A model generated the notes under the pieces. It was not told the DNA's origin. It saw nothing but the letters and a program-made list of their open reading frames with translations, and made no database searches. The position numbers and the translations under genes were made by a program. From NCBI GenBank assembly GCA_018105865.1, contig CM030836.1:3372271-3436270 (forward strand): a stretch of 64,000 nucleotides of DNA. The letters are read 5' to 3'. Shown here piece after piece: positions 1-13,860 of the stretch (position 1 is the stretch's first letter; each line of letters opens with the position of its first letter). This DNA is from Metaphire vulgaris (lineage: Eukaryota > Annelida > Clitellata > Crassiclitellata > Megascolecidae).

Positions 1-210
1 TCGGTGTTCTGGTAGCAGGATTCCATGATGGCTTCTTACCCTTTCTATTATCCAATCCACAGCTCTGCAGAAGAGGGCAGGTGCTAAGACGCTTCCTTGT
101 TGGACTCCTGTGGATGTCATGAAGGCCTCAGAATGTTAGCCGTTGACATGTTTTCTGACGTTGATGCCTTCGTGGAGGTCCTGAGATCAGTGCTGAACCT
201 TGTGCTTGTT
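1..210 (-). pseudogene. LINE reverse transcriptase fragment
   Basis: Read on the minus strand, bases 113 to 1 translate to the RT block TGVQQGSVLAPALF followed by AVDWII, the usual motif B region of non-LTR reverse transcriptases. The same frame continues upstream to about 210 with stop codons, so the copy is dead. It is cut by the window edge. The same family, with an almost identical VQQGNILAPALF block, is at 19595-19985. Family identity is inferred from motifs only. Confidence 0.6.
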
Positions 211-521
211 TGACAATGGAACTACCTTTACCTTTATGACAACTAAATTAAAAAATGTTTCTGTCATTTGCACATATAAATTATTTAATGTGCATGCAAA
301 TTCTGAGTTGATAATAAGCATCTAAGTATGGGTTTGGGATAAGCAACTCAGTTTAGTAGCACATGACATATACCAAGTAGCTTACAGTGTAATTAGTTTT
401 GTGATAGTATGAAGAGTGATAATGGAAGATTGTAACTACCTGTATATCATAAATTACATAAAATCTTGAGTATGATGCACAATTTTTACTCTGGATTTTT
501 CTTCAAAGTTTTATTCTTATT
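211..521. other. AT-rich spacer, nothing recognised
   Basis: No open frame, RNA gene or repeat recognised. It lies upstream of the first coding exon and could contain 5' UTR or an intron of the host gene, but no promoter element is convincing. Confidence 0.3.
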
Positions 522-892
522 AAGGTTGGCGATGGTTAACCAGTTAAGTGGTTAACCGTTTCTAAGAGCATGACTCAGCTTTTTTAACCTTGACCGGTTA
601 AGCGTAATTTAATTTTGGCCTATAAGTGATGCTGACTTAAGCGCTGCCAACATCAAAGTGCTTTGATATAGGGAGCGCAAGACACCGGATTGAGCACTGA
701 CGACATCAGTGTGCTTTGATGTAGGCAGTGCAAGCTGCCAGAGAGTGTAGAATTACTAGAGTTGTAGACCTACTTCAAGGCTAGTCATGGGAAACACACT
801 TCCCCACCGCTAATGACCTATTAGCTGGTTAACTGGTTATTTTTGAATGGTTAACTGGTCGTTAACTTTATACCAGCGGTTTTAACAACCTT
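522..892 (+). mobile_element. MITE with 52-bp palindromic core units, copy 1
   Basis: Starts AAGGTTGGCGATGGTTAACC and ends with the inverted form TTTTAACAACCTT, rich in GGTTAAC/GTTAACC words near both ends. The middle has two diverged units with cores at about 650 and 705 (CATCAAAGTGCTTTGATATA and CATCAGTGTGCTTTGATG), spaced 53 bp. The same layout recurs at 24593-24941 and, inverted, at 56128-56376. There is no coding capacity. The transposase family is unknown. Confidence 0.7.
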
Positions 893-1437
893 AATTCATA
901 TAAATAATACCTAAATTAATTTTCCCTTGTTTTTGCCAATGACCTAATATTATCTGAAGATAAAAGATATTTGAGTTTTACTATCAAATCATTTATGAAG
1001 TATCATTTTTTATTTAAACAATAAAATCATGTGTGTAAATGAAAATAATGGATTTTCTGCCATCTATAGACATCCGGTTACCAGGAAGTGATACTAAGTT
1101 AACATCTAATGCTTAGATATCATACAGTCCCAAAACCATAGCATCCAGTATCACTGTCACTGTTAATGAATATCTGTAGTAATGTCATTAAGTGCATTGC
1201 AGATTCCTAACACCATTTAAGAATGTACATTATATTTGTGAAAATCGAATTTGACTTTTTATCTGCCCACTGGTAACTATGCATTTTATAAGTGATATTT
1301 TCTGGTTGTATACACTGGTAAATGTGTTTCATAATATGCTTAGCTATGTAATGCTTAATTATTTATGAATCTACTATATAAATGCTACTTTGAAAATGTA
1401 GAATTGACAAGCTATGACTTGATTATTTTGTTTGTAG
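893..1437. other. AT-rich sequence ending in a splice acceptor
   Basis: No repeat or ORF recognised. The last bases, TTATTTTGTTTGTAG, form a pyrimidine-rich splice acceptor directly before the ATG at 1438. This suggests an intron whose upstream exon is 5' UTR and lies outside or upstream in the window. Confidence 0.45.
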
Positions 1438-3717
1438 ATGCACAACCAATCGAAGAAACAATCAATAGTAGGAGTAAGGAAAGTATTTAATGTTATTCGT
1501 GGTGAGACGGGCTTTGGAATTACTTTGTTTGGGGAGAAACCTTGTGTTGTATCAATGGTGGCTTTTGAGGGGAATGCTTATAGAGCTGGAGTTAGAAGTG
1601 AGGATGAAATTATTAGTTTAAATGGAAGGGATGTTACAGAATCTGACCATGATGAAATTGCTTGTATAGTTGGTACATCACTTGATATGCTTCTTATTGA
1701 AGTTTACCGTCGAAAGCCTAAATTATTTTCAAATGACATAGATGATTTTGAATTTGTGCAACCACAGTATTCACATCACAGATGCTTTGGAACTATTGAT
1801 AGAAGTGATATTGAAAGAGGATCCAGTAGCAGCATCAGCAATGTTTTTAAAGAAAATCACCATCAGAAATTAAATAGCAAGTATTCTAGTCTTCGATCTC
1901 GAAAATTCAGATCATTTGTAGATGACTTGCAACAATCACCTATGTTGTCGGATCATCACATTCTTGCTAACAAAAACTATGATCCACACAATTTTTCTGA
2001 AAATTATAAATATAAATGTGGCCAAAATAAATTACACAGAGTGACAAAGCACACGATCATCAGTCGAGATTCTCGTCTTTCTTTTTCATCAACCAAGAGC
2101 TGTTGGTTGAGGTCTAGAAGACATGAGCACATATTTAGACAGAATTTCATTGCCAGTTTGCATGCTGTTTGTGACAGTCAAGAATCTGATTCATATTGCT
2201 TAAAAAGGATTTTGGGATTTGTTGGAAGCCTTGAAATTAATGAAGATCCAAGTAATCCTTCACAGAGACTCAACATAGTAGCTCATGCTGTTCACTTTCT
2301 TGAATCATTTCCAAATAAATTTTGCCCAGTAGTTTTCATAGTGAATGTAGATGAAGTAACAATCATGACTGCTGGTGGTGACACTCTGCTGTCTTATCCA
2401 ACAGGTGCTGTGAGATTCTGGAGCTTGTGTCCAACAAATAGGAATATCTTTATTCTTGTAACACAGGAGATTCAGCGATTTGTTGATGGCCATTTTCCTA
2501 TAGAAAGAATGGAAACATTTTGCCATGTATTTATTGTTGAACCACTTTTATCACTCCATGATGCTCATGCTAGATTAATAAGAGAATTCTATATTTCATG
2601 TAGAACTGACCTTATTTCTGGCTGCTGTTTAGAGTTTCCAAAATCAGCTATTGAAGTTGTGAAACACATTAGCGACATATATAAAAACAGCATCAAAGCA
2701 CCTAAGACAGCTATGTCTGATGATCTTTCAAATTCTGGCAGAATTTTACCTCCACAATGCAATGAAACTGTGTTCACAGGAAATTTAAAGTGCAAAAGTC
2801 CAGTTTGCATTGTTGATACTTCAAATAATTTAAAGACTTCTGATGCGGAAATAAATCTTGAAGATAAATTTGAAACTCTGCAACAAGACCAGCTTGCTTC
2901 AGCTAGATGCAGAGAACATATTATCGGTTGTGATCAAAGAATGAACAGGGACTCAAAAGATGCTGCATTGTTGAACACAGTAGACTGTTTGGTATCAAGT
3001 ATTAATAGCCATGAAGTGTTTGGTTGCAATGACATTGAGGTTTCCAACTACAGTGGCCACACCAAACGAAAGAATGTATATGAAACATTTAGTGAATTTT
3101 CTAAGGGAAATTCACCAGTAATTTTGCAGTCACAACCAAGTGAAGGATCAAAAGTTGATGAATTAGTTTTGGTGACTTATGAAAACTCAGTTCCGCCACT
3201 TGTTATTGAAAAGAACCTTGAGTTTACTGCTAATAGAAGACACAGTGGTACCAATGCTTTAAGTTCTGCTTCGGTTGCAGCTGAATTATATGCTCCACTT
3301 TGTTCAAAAGACAGTTTTGTTTTACAGCAGAGCTTAGAAGTAAATTATTCAGATGATTGTGGAAATCAGAAAAATGTATCAATTCTTCCGCCTTTAGTTC
3401 CAAATATTGGCAAAAGGCAGACAATTATGAAGTCTTTAATGGGAAAAACGAAAACTTGTAGTTCTCTAGTGGACATTGAACATTTATATCACAGAAAAAC
3501 TAATTTTCTTTCTTGTCAGCCATCAAAAGGAAGAGAAATGACTCATTGCTCTTTATCTGCTCCTCACAGCAGAAGCGACAGAATACCAAATTTGTATGAG
3601 AAATGTAACGACACTGATGTGATGAAAAATGTTTTGTCCCCTGGCAGTCATAATGGCTCACAGTTATTGTCGAAGTCAAAACGGCGCTTTTCAGAAGGAG
3701 TTTCAAGTTTAAAATTG
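1438..3717 (+). CDS. RGS12/RGS14-like (Loco) exon 1: PDZ + PTB
   Basis: First coding exon of a regulator of G-protein signalling, 760 codons. Residues 11-92 form a PDZ domain with the carboxylate loop GFGI (25-28) and the motif RSEDEIISLNG. Residues about 255-390 form a PTB/PID domain with ILGFVGSLEIN, NIVAHAVHFLE and CHVFIV. The Ser/Asn-rich rest looks disordered. PDZ-PTB followed by an RGS box is specific to RGS12/Loco proteins, which accelerate GTP hydrolysis on Gi/o alpha and scaffold Ras/MAPK parts at membranes (family knowledge). The ATG follows an acceptor directly, so it is the likely start. The open frame runs six codons past 3717 to a TGA, but G|GTATGT at 3718 is a good donor and exon 2 continues in phase 0. 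Confidence 0.88.
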
Positions 3718-4002
3718 GTATGTGATTATATTGTTTGAAAAGTTTAGGTTTATTTTATTTATAAATCTATGTTACTTTTACTAATACTGCAAATGCAGCT
3801 TTGCTGTTTGCAAGACTGCTGCAGTGCCTTCTTGGGCTCCTTAGTAACTTCCTAATGGACACCATGGCGCGTTCACTGTGATGTGCATCGGTGAATTTGA
3901 TAGGCAGGCTCAATATTATCTCAGAGTTGCTGTCAGTATACTGCAGCTTCCACCAGTACTGGTTGTCACTTCTAAATCTTTCTTTCTCCACTGGATACAC
4001 AC
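3718..4002. other. Intron 1 start, no gene recognised
   Basis: Intronic. A short minus-strand open stretch (about 3767-4000) is interrupted by the hAT-like element that begins at 4003. Its peptide was not recognised, so it is not called as a gene. Confidence 0.35.
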
Positions 4003-5210
4003 TAGGGATGTGCGGGTATATACCACGTACCGCTTGGTATACCCTACCCGTGCCAGCGGGTCGGGTAGGGTACATTTTTTCGGTATGGGTGAATGCGGGT
4101 ATGGCGCCACGGGTATGGGTATACCCGTTTTTATCCGAAAAAATTATATTTTCATTTCTCACTACTATAGCAAATTAGCAATGCAGTACTGGTAATAGAA
4201 AAAAATATTATTGAGTAAAGTGTATTAGTGTAACTTGTATATCGCTTTCAGTTTGTCAGACAGCATGCATTTTACTTACTGAAAGCATAAAGGAAATACA
4301 GATGACGTCATCGGACATCATCAGTAAAGTAGTGTATAATAATAAATCTATAATTTTAATGGTGTCCTCTGACTCCTCCAACGAGAAAGTTCCTTTGGTA
4401 AATCGTTTTTTTGTTTAACTTCAGCTCTAATGCCTGCTCATAGCTAAACTATATCTACTAAATATTTTAAACAAGCCCATCGAGTCTTCTAGAAGCTCTA
4501 GTTCATGTCCGACATTCATGTAGGCTTAGGCTAGCTGACTAGTTGTGTTACACAATGTTACCAACCAGACTGACCAGTAGTCCAGAGCCCAGACTCCAGA
4601 ACCCCAGAGAGAACCCGGGCCTACTATTTGCCAAGTGGATTACCCTGATTCCTAAGTCTTAGATCTGTCCTAATCTAAACATGCGTACTATTTACAATGA
4701 ATTAGTTATCCCAATTTCGTTCAGGGCAGCTCGGATATCTCATAATGATTGGTGAATGAAAATACAGTATCCTATACCGCCTCCCCCGGCGCCCAATCAA
4801 TGTAGTACAATGCAAATCGATATTCTATAGGTGATTGGGTGGTATATACTTTCAACCGTAATTGATGGTAGCCAGTAGCACCTTGTCGAGCTGCCCTGGA
4901 TGACAAAGGGAAGGGTGTAACTGCAATTACTGTAGTATAACTGATGCAGTACAGGGTGGGACGAAGAAGTAAGATGCAGCCTAAATCTTTCATGTGCTGA
5001 ATGCAATATTTTAAATATAGCAGGATTGAATATCAGTGTGAAATGTTCCAAATTCCAACCAATGTTGGATACGGGTAGGGTAGGGTACACAGCTTTTGGA
5101 TATGGGTCGGGTACTGGTATAGCGCTAGCGGGTACGGGTAGGGTAGGGTAAAAAGGTTTTTGCCCGGGTACGGGTAGGGTAGGCATTTTGCTGTGCCTGC
5201 ACATCTCTAG
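4003..5210. mobile_element. hAT-like non-autonomous element with GGGTA-rich ends
   Basis: Terminal inverted repeats TAGGGATGTGCGGG and, from the right, CTAGAGATGTGCAGG. The flanks share TACACAC (3996-4002 and 5211-5217), consistent with an ~8-bp target duplication. Subterminal zones (4014-4125 and 5069-5185) are dense in GGGTA / TACCC words in inverted orientation. The centre is AT-rich and has no convincing ORF. hAT membership is inferred from TIR style and duplication length. Confidence 0.65.
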
Positions 5211-5710
5211 TACACACTGTTTGCAGTGAACTCAGGCTATGCAACCTCCCTCCACTCATTTGCTTCAGCTTTAGTTCGTGCTGTTTTCACATTGACTAGG
5301 ACAAAGTTTTTCAGCTGGTGGCCACATTGTTGACTACTGACACCTCTGCTGGCCACTTGGTGAAGAAATTAAATTTAGTAAAATACACTACACACTTAGT
5401 ACACAGCAAATGTATAACTGACAATAACTGACTATTTATTGCCAAATTATGATGCAGTATATAATGCAGACTGCAGGATATCAGTTGCAATTGAAATGGG
5501 TTTTAACTACTGTGAGATAAATGAAACTGATGCATTTCTGATAAAATTACATCAAACTGTTGTTCAAAACCATTAGAATATGTAGGGATTTTAAATTTTC
5601 ATCAGGTAATGCTGATCTGTTGTAGGATCTATCATATGCTTCATATCAAAAATGTCTTCGCACAAATATGTAGTTCAAAGTAGAAATTAATTCACGAGAA
5701 AACTTTTTAG
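5211..5710. other. Intron sequence, nothing recognised
   Basis: AT-rich intron with no recognised gene or repeat boundary. Confidence 0.3.
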
Positions 5711-5784
5711 CCCCTTAACCGGGCGCGACGGCTCAGAGCCGTCCAGTTTACATTGAGTTACAGATTTATTCCCCAGTTAAGGGG
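5711..5784. mobile_element. 74-bp TTAA-type mini-element
   Basis: CCCCTTAACCGGG at the left and CCCAGTTAAGGGG at the right are inverted, followed by TTAA at 5785-5788. The left TTAA has decayed to TTTAG. The ends match those of the longer TTAA elements at 22377 and 35310, so this looks like an internally deleted derivative. Confidence 0.5.
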
Positions 5785-6053
5785 TTAAATGAATAAATTG
5801 ATCTCATGGAAGGCATTGATGGAATTCTATCAATTTAGTTTAATTTAATTTAATTAGCCATTTATATTGTGCCTAATCAATTAATGTTAGCAGGCGCATT
5901 ACAATCAAATGCCCTTCCTTAAATTTGTCATTTGAAGTGCCAAAAGTTTATGATTTTGATTTTGATTTTAAAATCATTAATTTGCTGGTGATTTTGATTT
6001 TAAATCCTTTTATGCATGATTTTACCCAACACTGAATCTAAGCATGTCTAGAC
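5785..6053. other. Intron sequence with TTTAA/GATTTTGATT runs
   Basis: AT-rich, with short TTTAATTTAA and GATTTTGATTTT reiterations; no gene recognised. Confidence 0.3.
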
Positions 6054-6169
6054 TTAACCCCTTTAGCGTGTAATAAAGTTTTCCAAGACGTTACCAATTT
6101 GGGTAATTAATTTTGGGGGAAAGCGTTCATTTGAACTGTGAACATGTACTTTTTAAACTTACTATATTT

Positions 6170-7135
6170 CAGTCTATATAGAAGCTACAAGGATGTGGTT
6201 TGCATCATTGTTTAGCATTTTATTGTACTTACCATCCATCCGTGCCAAAAAGAAAATTTGGGGTTTGGCCCACTCTACAGGCCAAAATATGACCCCCTCC
6301 CAAAAATTTTCTTCTAAGGTCAATAAAAGAAATTTTTCAGTGGTGACCCCCCTAGGTTCAGCAGTACAGTTGTAGGTGGGTGTCTTTGGAACAGATCAGT
6401 TCAAAAAGTTTGAAGATTGGACCCAATTTGGGGGAGTTATGATGTTTCTACACCAAGCACCCGTTGTTCGGAGAAGTGAGATTTTTAGCGAGATTCTTGA
6501 AATCTGAAACACACAACATAACAGGTTATATAGAAGCTACAAGGATGTGGTTTGCATCATTGTTTAGCATTTTTGTTGTACTTACCATCCATCCGTGCCA
6601 AAAAAGAAAATTTGGGGGTTTGGCCCACTCTACAGGCCAAAATATGACCCCCTCCCAAAAATTTTCTTCTAAGGTCAATAAAAGAAATTTTTCAGTGGTG
6701 ACCCCCCTAGGTTCAGCAGTACAGTTGTAGGTGGGTGTCTTTGGAACAGATCAGTTCAAAAAGTTTGAAGATTGGACCCAATTTGGGGGAGTTATGATGT
6801 TTCTACACCAAGCACCCGTTGTTCGGAGAAGTGAGATTTTTAGCGAGATTCTTGAAATCTGAAACACACAACATAACAGGTTATATAGAAGCTACAAGGA
6901 TGTGGTTTGCATCATTGTTTAGCATTTTTATTGTACTTACCATCCATCCGTGCCAAAAAAGAAAATTTGGGGGTTTGGCCCACCCTACAGGCCAAAATAT
7001 GACCCCCTCCCAAAAATTTTCTTCTAAGGTCAATAAAAGAAATTTTTCAGTGGTGACCCCTCTAGGTTCAGCAGTACAGTTGTAGGTGGGTGTCTTTGAA
7101 ACAGATCAGTTCAAAAATTATGTAGATCGGTCCCA
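6170..7135. repeat. Three tandem ~355-bp modules
   Basis: The block beginning GAAGCTACAAGGATGTGG occurs near 6182, 6534 and 6889, a period of 352-355 bp. Each unit carries the same features: TTGGGGGAGTTATGATGTTTC, a CCAAAATATGACCCCCTCCC segment, and AGGTGGGTGTCTTTGGAACAG. Copies 2 and 3 differ at only a few positions. Related modules occur once to three times in the other TTAA elements of the window. Confidence 0.9.
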
Positions 7136-7256
7136 ATTTATGGGAGTTTCTAACCCAAACACCCATTGCACGGAGAGATGAAAGTTTTTGCAAGAAGCTT
7201 GAAATCTGAAACACAAAACATAACATAGTCATAAGCAATCACATAAATTTACATAA

Positions 7257-7325
7257 ATACATACATACCTACATACATACAGACATACATAAATACATAC
7301 ATACAGACATACATACATACATAAT
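7257..7325 (+). repeat. (ACAT)n microsatellite
   Basis: Imperfect run of ACAT/ACATA units inside the piggyBac element, between the 355-bp modules and the transposase. Confidence 0.85.
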
Positions 7326-7466
7326 ATTACATATGTATATACAAAAACAAATGAAAATTAGACTATCAAGCAATGCAATTGTGTCGTGCTTCCTTTTCAA
7401 CATTTGGTCGCCCTGAAAAGGGCCGTTTGGGTGATGCAGTCCGTTGATACAATACCTATGGTGCTA

Positions 7467-7700
<234 letters not shown>

Positions 7701-7724
7701 TTAGTGTCGGAGTACGAGGCTCGG

Positions 7725-9429
<1,705 letters not shown>

Positions 9430-9775
9430 CTTTTCAACAACAACGAACCCCCCCCCTCTTCCGGCCTCAACAAACGATTTTATTTTTAGGAATAGACTGG
9501 CTCCCGGCGCGCCATTGAACGCAGAATATGTCAATAAACGCCTAGATCGCCTTTGACGTGCTCAGCTCGGGGCAAACATGTAGATACGGGTCTGTGAAGT
9601 TCATGACGAGCTGGCCTCGGGGCAAACATATAAGGCGGCGCCATCTTGGACGTGCTGGGCTCGGGGCAAACGCTAAAGAGGTTAATATTCAAGGTTATTA
9701 AAATTATGAATGATAAAAGCATTTTATGACTGTTTAACTATGTTAGAACTGTGATGTTATTGTATGTGTATTTAG

Positions 9776-9853
9776 ACTGCTCTGCATTTACTAAAAGGAG
9801 GGTCATTTAGGGATTTAAAAGTGGCAGCAAAATGGTCATCAGATCCTAGTGAG
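9776..9853 (+). CDS. RGS12/14-like exon 2 (26 codons)
   Basis: TATTTAG|ACT acceptor, GAG|GTAAGA donor, 78 bp, phase 0 on both sides. It encodes TALHLLKGGSFRDLKVAAKW then SSDPSE and continues the frame of exon 1 exactly. No domain is assigned. It is supported by splice sites, phase and the position between PTB and RGS exons. A transcript would settle it. Confidence 0.7.
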
Positions 9854-9939
9854 GTAAGAAGCAATTTAATTCTGAAACCAATTTAAAAACAGCCTATTCA
9901 TAATTTTTTTATATATTGAGTTGCTATGACAGGAGCAGT

Positions 9940-10035
9940 GGGGTGAGTTGGTGTATTGGTAGGATTCGTACCACACAACTGATGGGTAGCAGGTTAAAAT
10001 CTGACCCTTCTGATTCTTCTCATTTTAAAAGATTT
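9940..10035 (+). repeat. tRNA-derived SINE-like head
   Basis: GGGTGAGTTGGTGTATTGGT fits a pol III A box (TGGTGTATTGG), and 45 bp downstream GGTTAAAATCTGACCC resembles a diverged B box. It is followed by T-rich sequence. It does not fold as a good tRNA, so a SINE head is more likely than a gene. Only one copy was noticed. Confidence 0.4.
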
Positions 10036-10261
10036 TATGTGCACTAACAAACTTGTAATAATAATTCTTGTAGTAATTTAATAATTTGTTGGGTACTTAT
10101 TTTAAGATTTTTGCTGACTTCTGTTTAGTTATAATTTCTGAAAATAAATGCAAATTCACATTAAATGTTATCTGGATGTCAGCATCTATAATTTCCGACG
10201 TTTAGCAAGTTTCAAAATAGCTGCTTTACAGTTGTTATGCAGGATTATATAAATTTGAGAA

Positions 10262-11775
<1,514 letters not shown>

Positions 11776-11784
11776 TAGTGTTTT

Positions 11785-12390
11785 GATGTTTCAAGTGCTT
11801 TTGATACGGTTGATCATGACATATTGCTGAAACGTCTGAAACTCTCATTTATGATTTCTGATCAAGCCCTTCTGTGGTTTTCATCCTCTCTTTCTAGCCG
11901 ATCTCAAATGATTGTTATGGAGCTGTCCCGCTGAAACTGGATTCATGTCCCTTTTGGTTTTCCCTACGGTTCAGTGCTTGGTCCTGTGTTGTACATACTG
12001 CTGACCTTTGCTCTTGCTCTTTAATTAGTTCGTTTGGTTTCACTGTGCACCTTTATGCTGATGACATTCAAATTTATCGACATTGCCCTCACTCTTCTCA
12101 GCCTCAGCTCACTCAATCAGTATACAATGTAATTAGAACTCTCTGGGATTGAATGTTCTCTAATAGACTTGAACTAAATCCTGACCAAACTCAACTTATA
12201 TGTCTTGTTATTAAACATCTGCACACTAAAATTGACTATGACTCACTGAACTGTCTCTTTCCTAAACTTTCTTTCTCAAATTGTATCAAGAACCTTGACC
12301 AGTATATACTTCGACAGTAACTTGACCTTAAATAACATTTTGGTAGACTCTCTCGATCCTGTTTTTACCAACTTAGGGAAACCCCCATCT
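11785..12390 (+). pseudogene. CR1-like LINE RT fragment
   Basis: Reads DVSSAFDTVDHDILLKRLKL (motif A), then a diverged GSVLGPVLY block and a shifted FMLMTF in place of the YADD box. Stops and frameshifts are frequent. A different copy of the same RT class as its left neighbour, placed head to tail. Confidence 0.65.
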
Positions 12391-12730
12391 TGTCGGCCCT
12401 GGGTATAATTATATGGAAATAATAAGATACCGAAGGAACAAAGTTCCCGCAAAGCGGTACCTTAGGTAGAGTAAGAAAAAGTAATAGTAATAGTAAATAA
12501 CCAGATCATCAAAAAGTGAATTCTTGCTATTGGTGCCGACGCTCGCGATAGCATCATTTATCGGCCTGCTTGAAGCTCACATACATGTCTTTTGGGCACG
12601 TCCATATAGGGCCTAGGACATACGCAAAAAATGCATATTTTCACCCCTCTCCGTGTTGCACAAACCCATAGTTTTCCCCAGGAGCCTAGGGGACAGGGAA
12701 CGGATGCACAGGAGCCATGGGGCAAAAGGG
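12391..12730. other. Unassigned, ends in a TTAA-type terminus
   Basis: No gene recognised. The right edge GGGGCAAAAGGG followed by TTAA (12731-12734) reads, inverted, TTAACCCTTTTGCCCC, like a piggyBac terminus. The adjoining LINE starts exactly at this TTAA. The partner left end was not found. Confidence 0.35.
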
Positions 12731-12733
12731 TTA

Positions 12734-13218
12734 AGCATGATTACAAGCAATGGTAGAAGCGACACCGATATGAAAACAAGAATCGGCATGGCAAAATCAG
12801 CATTCATGGAAATGAAGAAGATCCTGATAAGCTCAAACATATGAAAAGAAACAAGATTAAGAATACTAAGAACACTTACTGTAAGTGTGACATTTTGTCG
12901 GTGCTATTATATGGAGCAGAGACGTAGACCATCTCCAAAACAATGACAAAGAGACTGGAAGTTGCATAAATGTGGTTCTACATAAGAATGCTAGAAGTTT
13001 CATGGATGGATAAAAGAACCAATGCAGATATATTAAAATGATGGAAACAGAACTAAAATTAATGGCAATCTTTGGACAGGACAGGCAGATGAAATCCTTT
13101 GGACAGCGATAAGAAAAAAGGGACTGGAGAACTTGGCGATGACTGGCGTGGTGGAAGGGAAAATATCTGAAGGAAGACAGACTGAGAAAAGGCTTGGAAG
13201 TAGCAAGGCACTTGAATA

Positions 13219-13274
<56 letters not shown>

Positions 13275-13277
13275 AAC
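12734..13277 (+). pseudogene. RTE/R4-like LINE, RT C-terminus and (GAT)n tail
   Basis: Translated pieces SMITSNGRSDTDMKTRIGMA and KSAFMEMKKILISS match the post-RT region that in these LINEs reads like SDTEIKTRIGMAKSAF. It then degenerates and ends GLENLAMTGVVEGKISEGRQ. The element finishes in a (GAT)n tail at 13219-13277. His-, Ile- and Met-run ORFs over the tail are artefacts. Confidence 0.7.
13219..13277 (+). repeat. (ATG)n microsatellite, LINE tail
   Basis: About 19 uninterrupted ATG/GAT units at the 3' end of the preceding LINE. Confidence 0.95.
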
Positions 13278-13700
13278 ATGGACGAAGGAGAACCGCTTGG
13301 CTCTTAGCCCGGCCAAGACCGAGTTCCTGTTGATGTGCACCCCCAGGAGGAAGCATCTCCTGAGCCCTGCGCCATTCATGTTGGGTGATGTGACCGTCGT
13401 CCCCTCTAAGAGCCTACGACTCCTGGGGGTACTACTCGATGAGACGTCTTTTGAGAAATATATCAGTAATGTGAGATGTTAAAGCGCTTTTGTTGTGGGT
13501 CTCAGCCTTGTTACAGCGCTATAGAAATCGTCCAAGAATGAATGAATGAATGAATGAATGTGGTCCGTGGGTGCCACTACCACCTACGGAGGGTTAGGTC
13601 AGTCCGCCAGCATCTTCCGATCAGCGGGGCAGTGCACCTTGTGCGTGCTCTTGTCCTTCCCAGGCTGGACTATTGCAACAGCGTGTTGCTGGGCCACATT
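13278..13700 (+). pseudogene. CR1-like LINE RT fragment split by a LINE tail
   Basis: Part 1 (13278-13455) encodes TKENRLALSPAKTEFLLMCT and LRLLGVLLDE. Part 2 (13560-13700) encodes CHYHLRRVRSVRQHLPISGA and LVLPRLDYCNSVLLG. These are consecutive blocks of one RT, as seen unbroken at 38288-38800. Between them (13456-13559) lies the 3' end of another LINE with a (GAAT)n tail. Confidence 0.75.
13456..13559 (+). mobile_element. Solo 3' end of a CR1-like LINE with (GAAT)n tail
   Basis: GTTACAGCGCTATAGAAATC is the conserved 3' end also seen at 59530 (GTTACAGCGCTATAAAAT). It is followed by five GAAT units and splits the surrounding RT frame. A short 5'-truncated insertion is the simplest reading. 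Confidence 0.6.
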
Positions 13701-13860
13701 TTTGGCATATTTTCAGAATTTCTTAGAGATATATGAAAAATTCCCTGGTAGGAACAAGTAAGCTCTGTTTGACAGGTAGGTTTTGCATTGATTTTCTATC
13801 AAGCAGGAAGTCAATTATAATGTCAGTGTTTTATTTATAGAACCATGCTATGCAGTAAAC

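Noticed and set aside
3767..4162. 131-codon minus-strand open frame
   Set aside because: It crosses the left border of the hAT-like element, so half of it is transposon end; the other half was not recognised.
5069..5185. GGGTA repeats considered as interstitial telomere
   Set aside because: Irregular units confined to the subterminal zones of a TIR-bounded element.
9940..10035. tRNA gene
   Set aside because: A-box-like and B-box-like words exist but the acceptor and anticodon arms do not pair well; kept only as a SINE-like head.
13033..13482. Open frames with long His, Ile, Ser or Met runs
   Set aside because: They translate the (GAT)n LINE tail in different frames.
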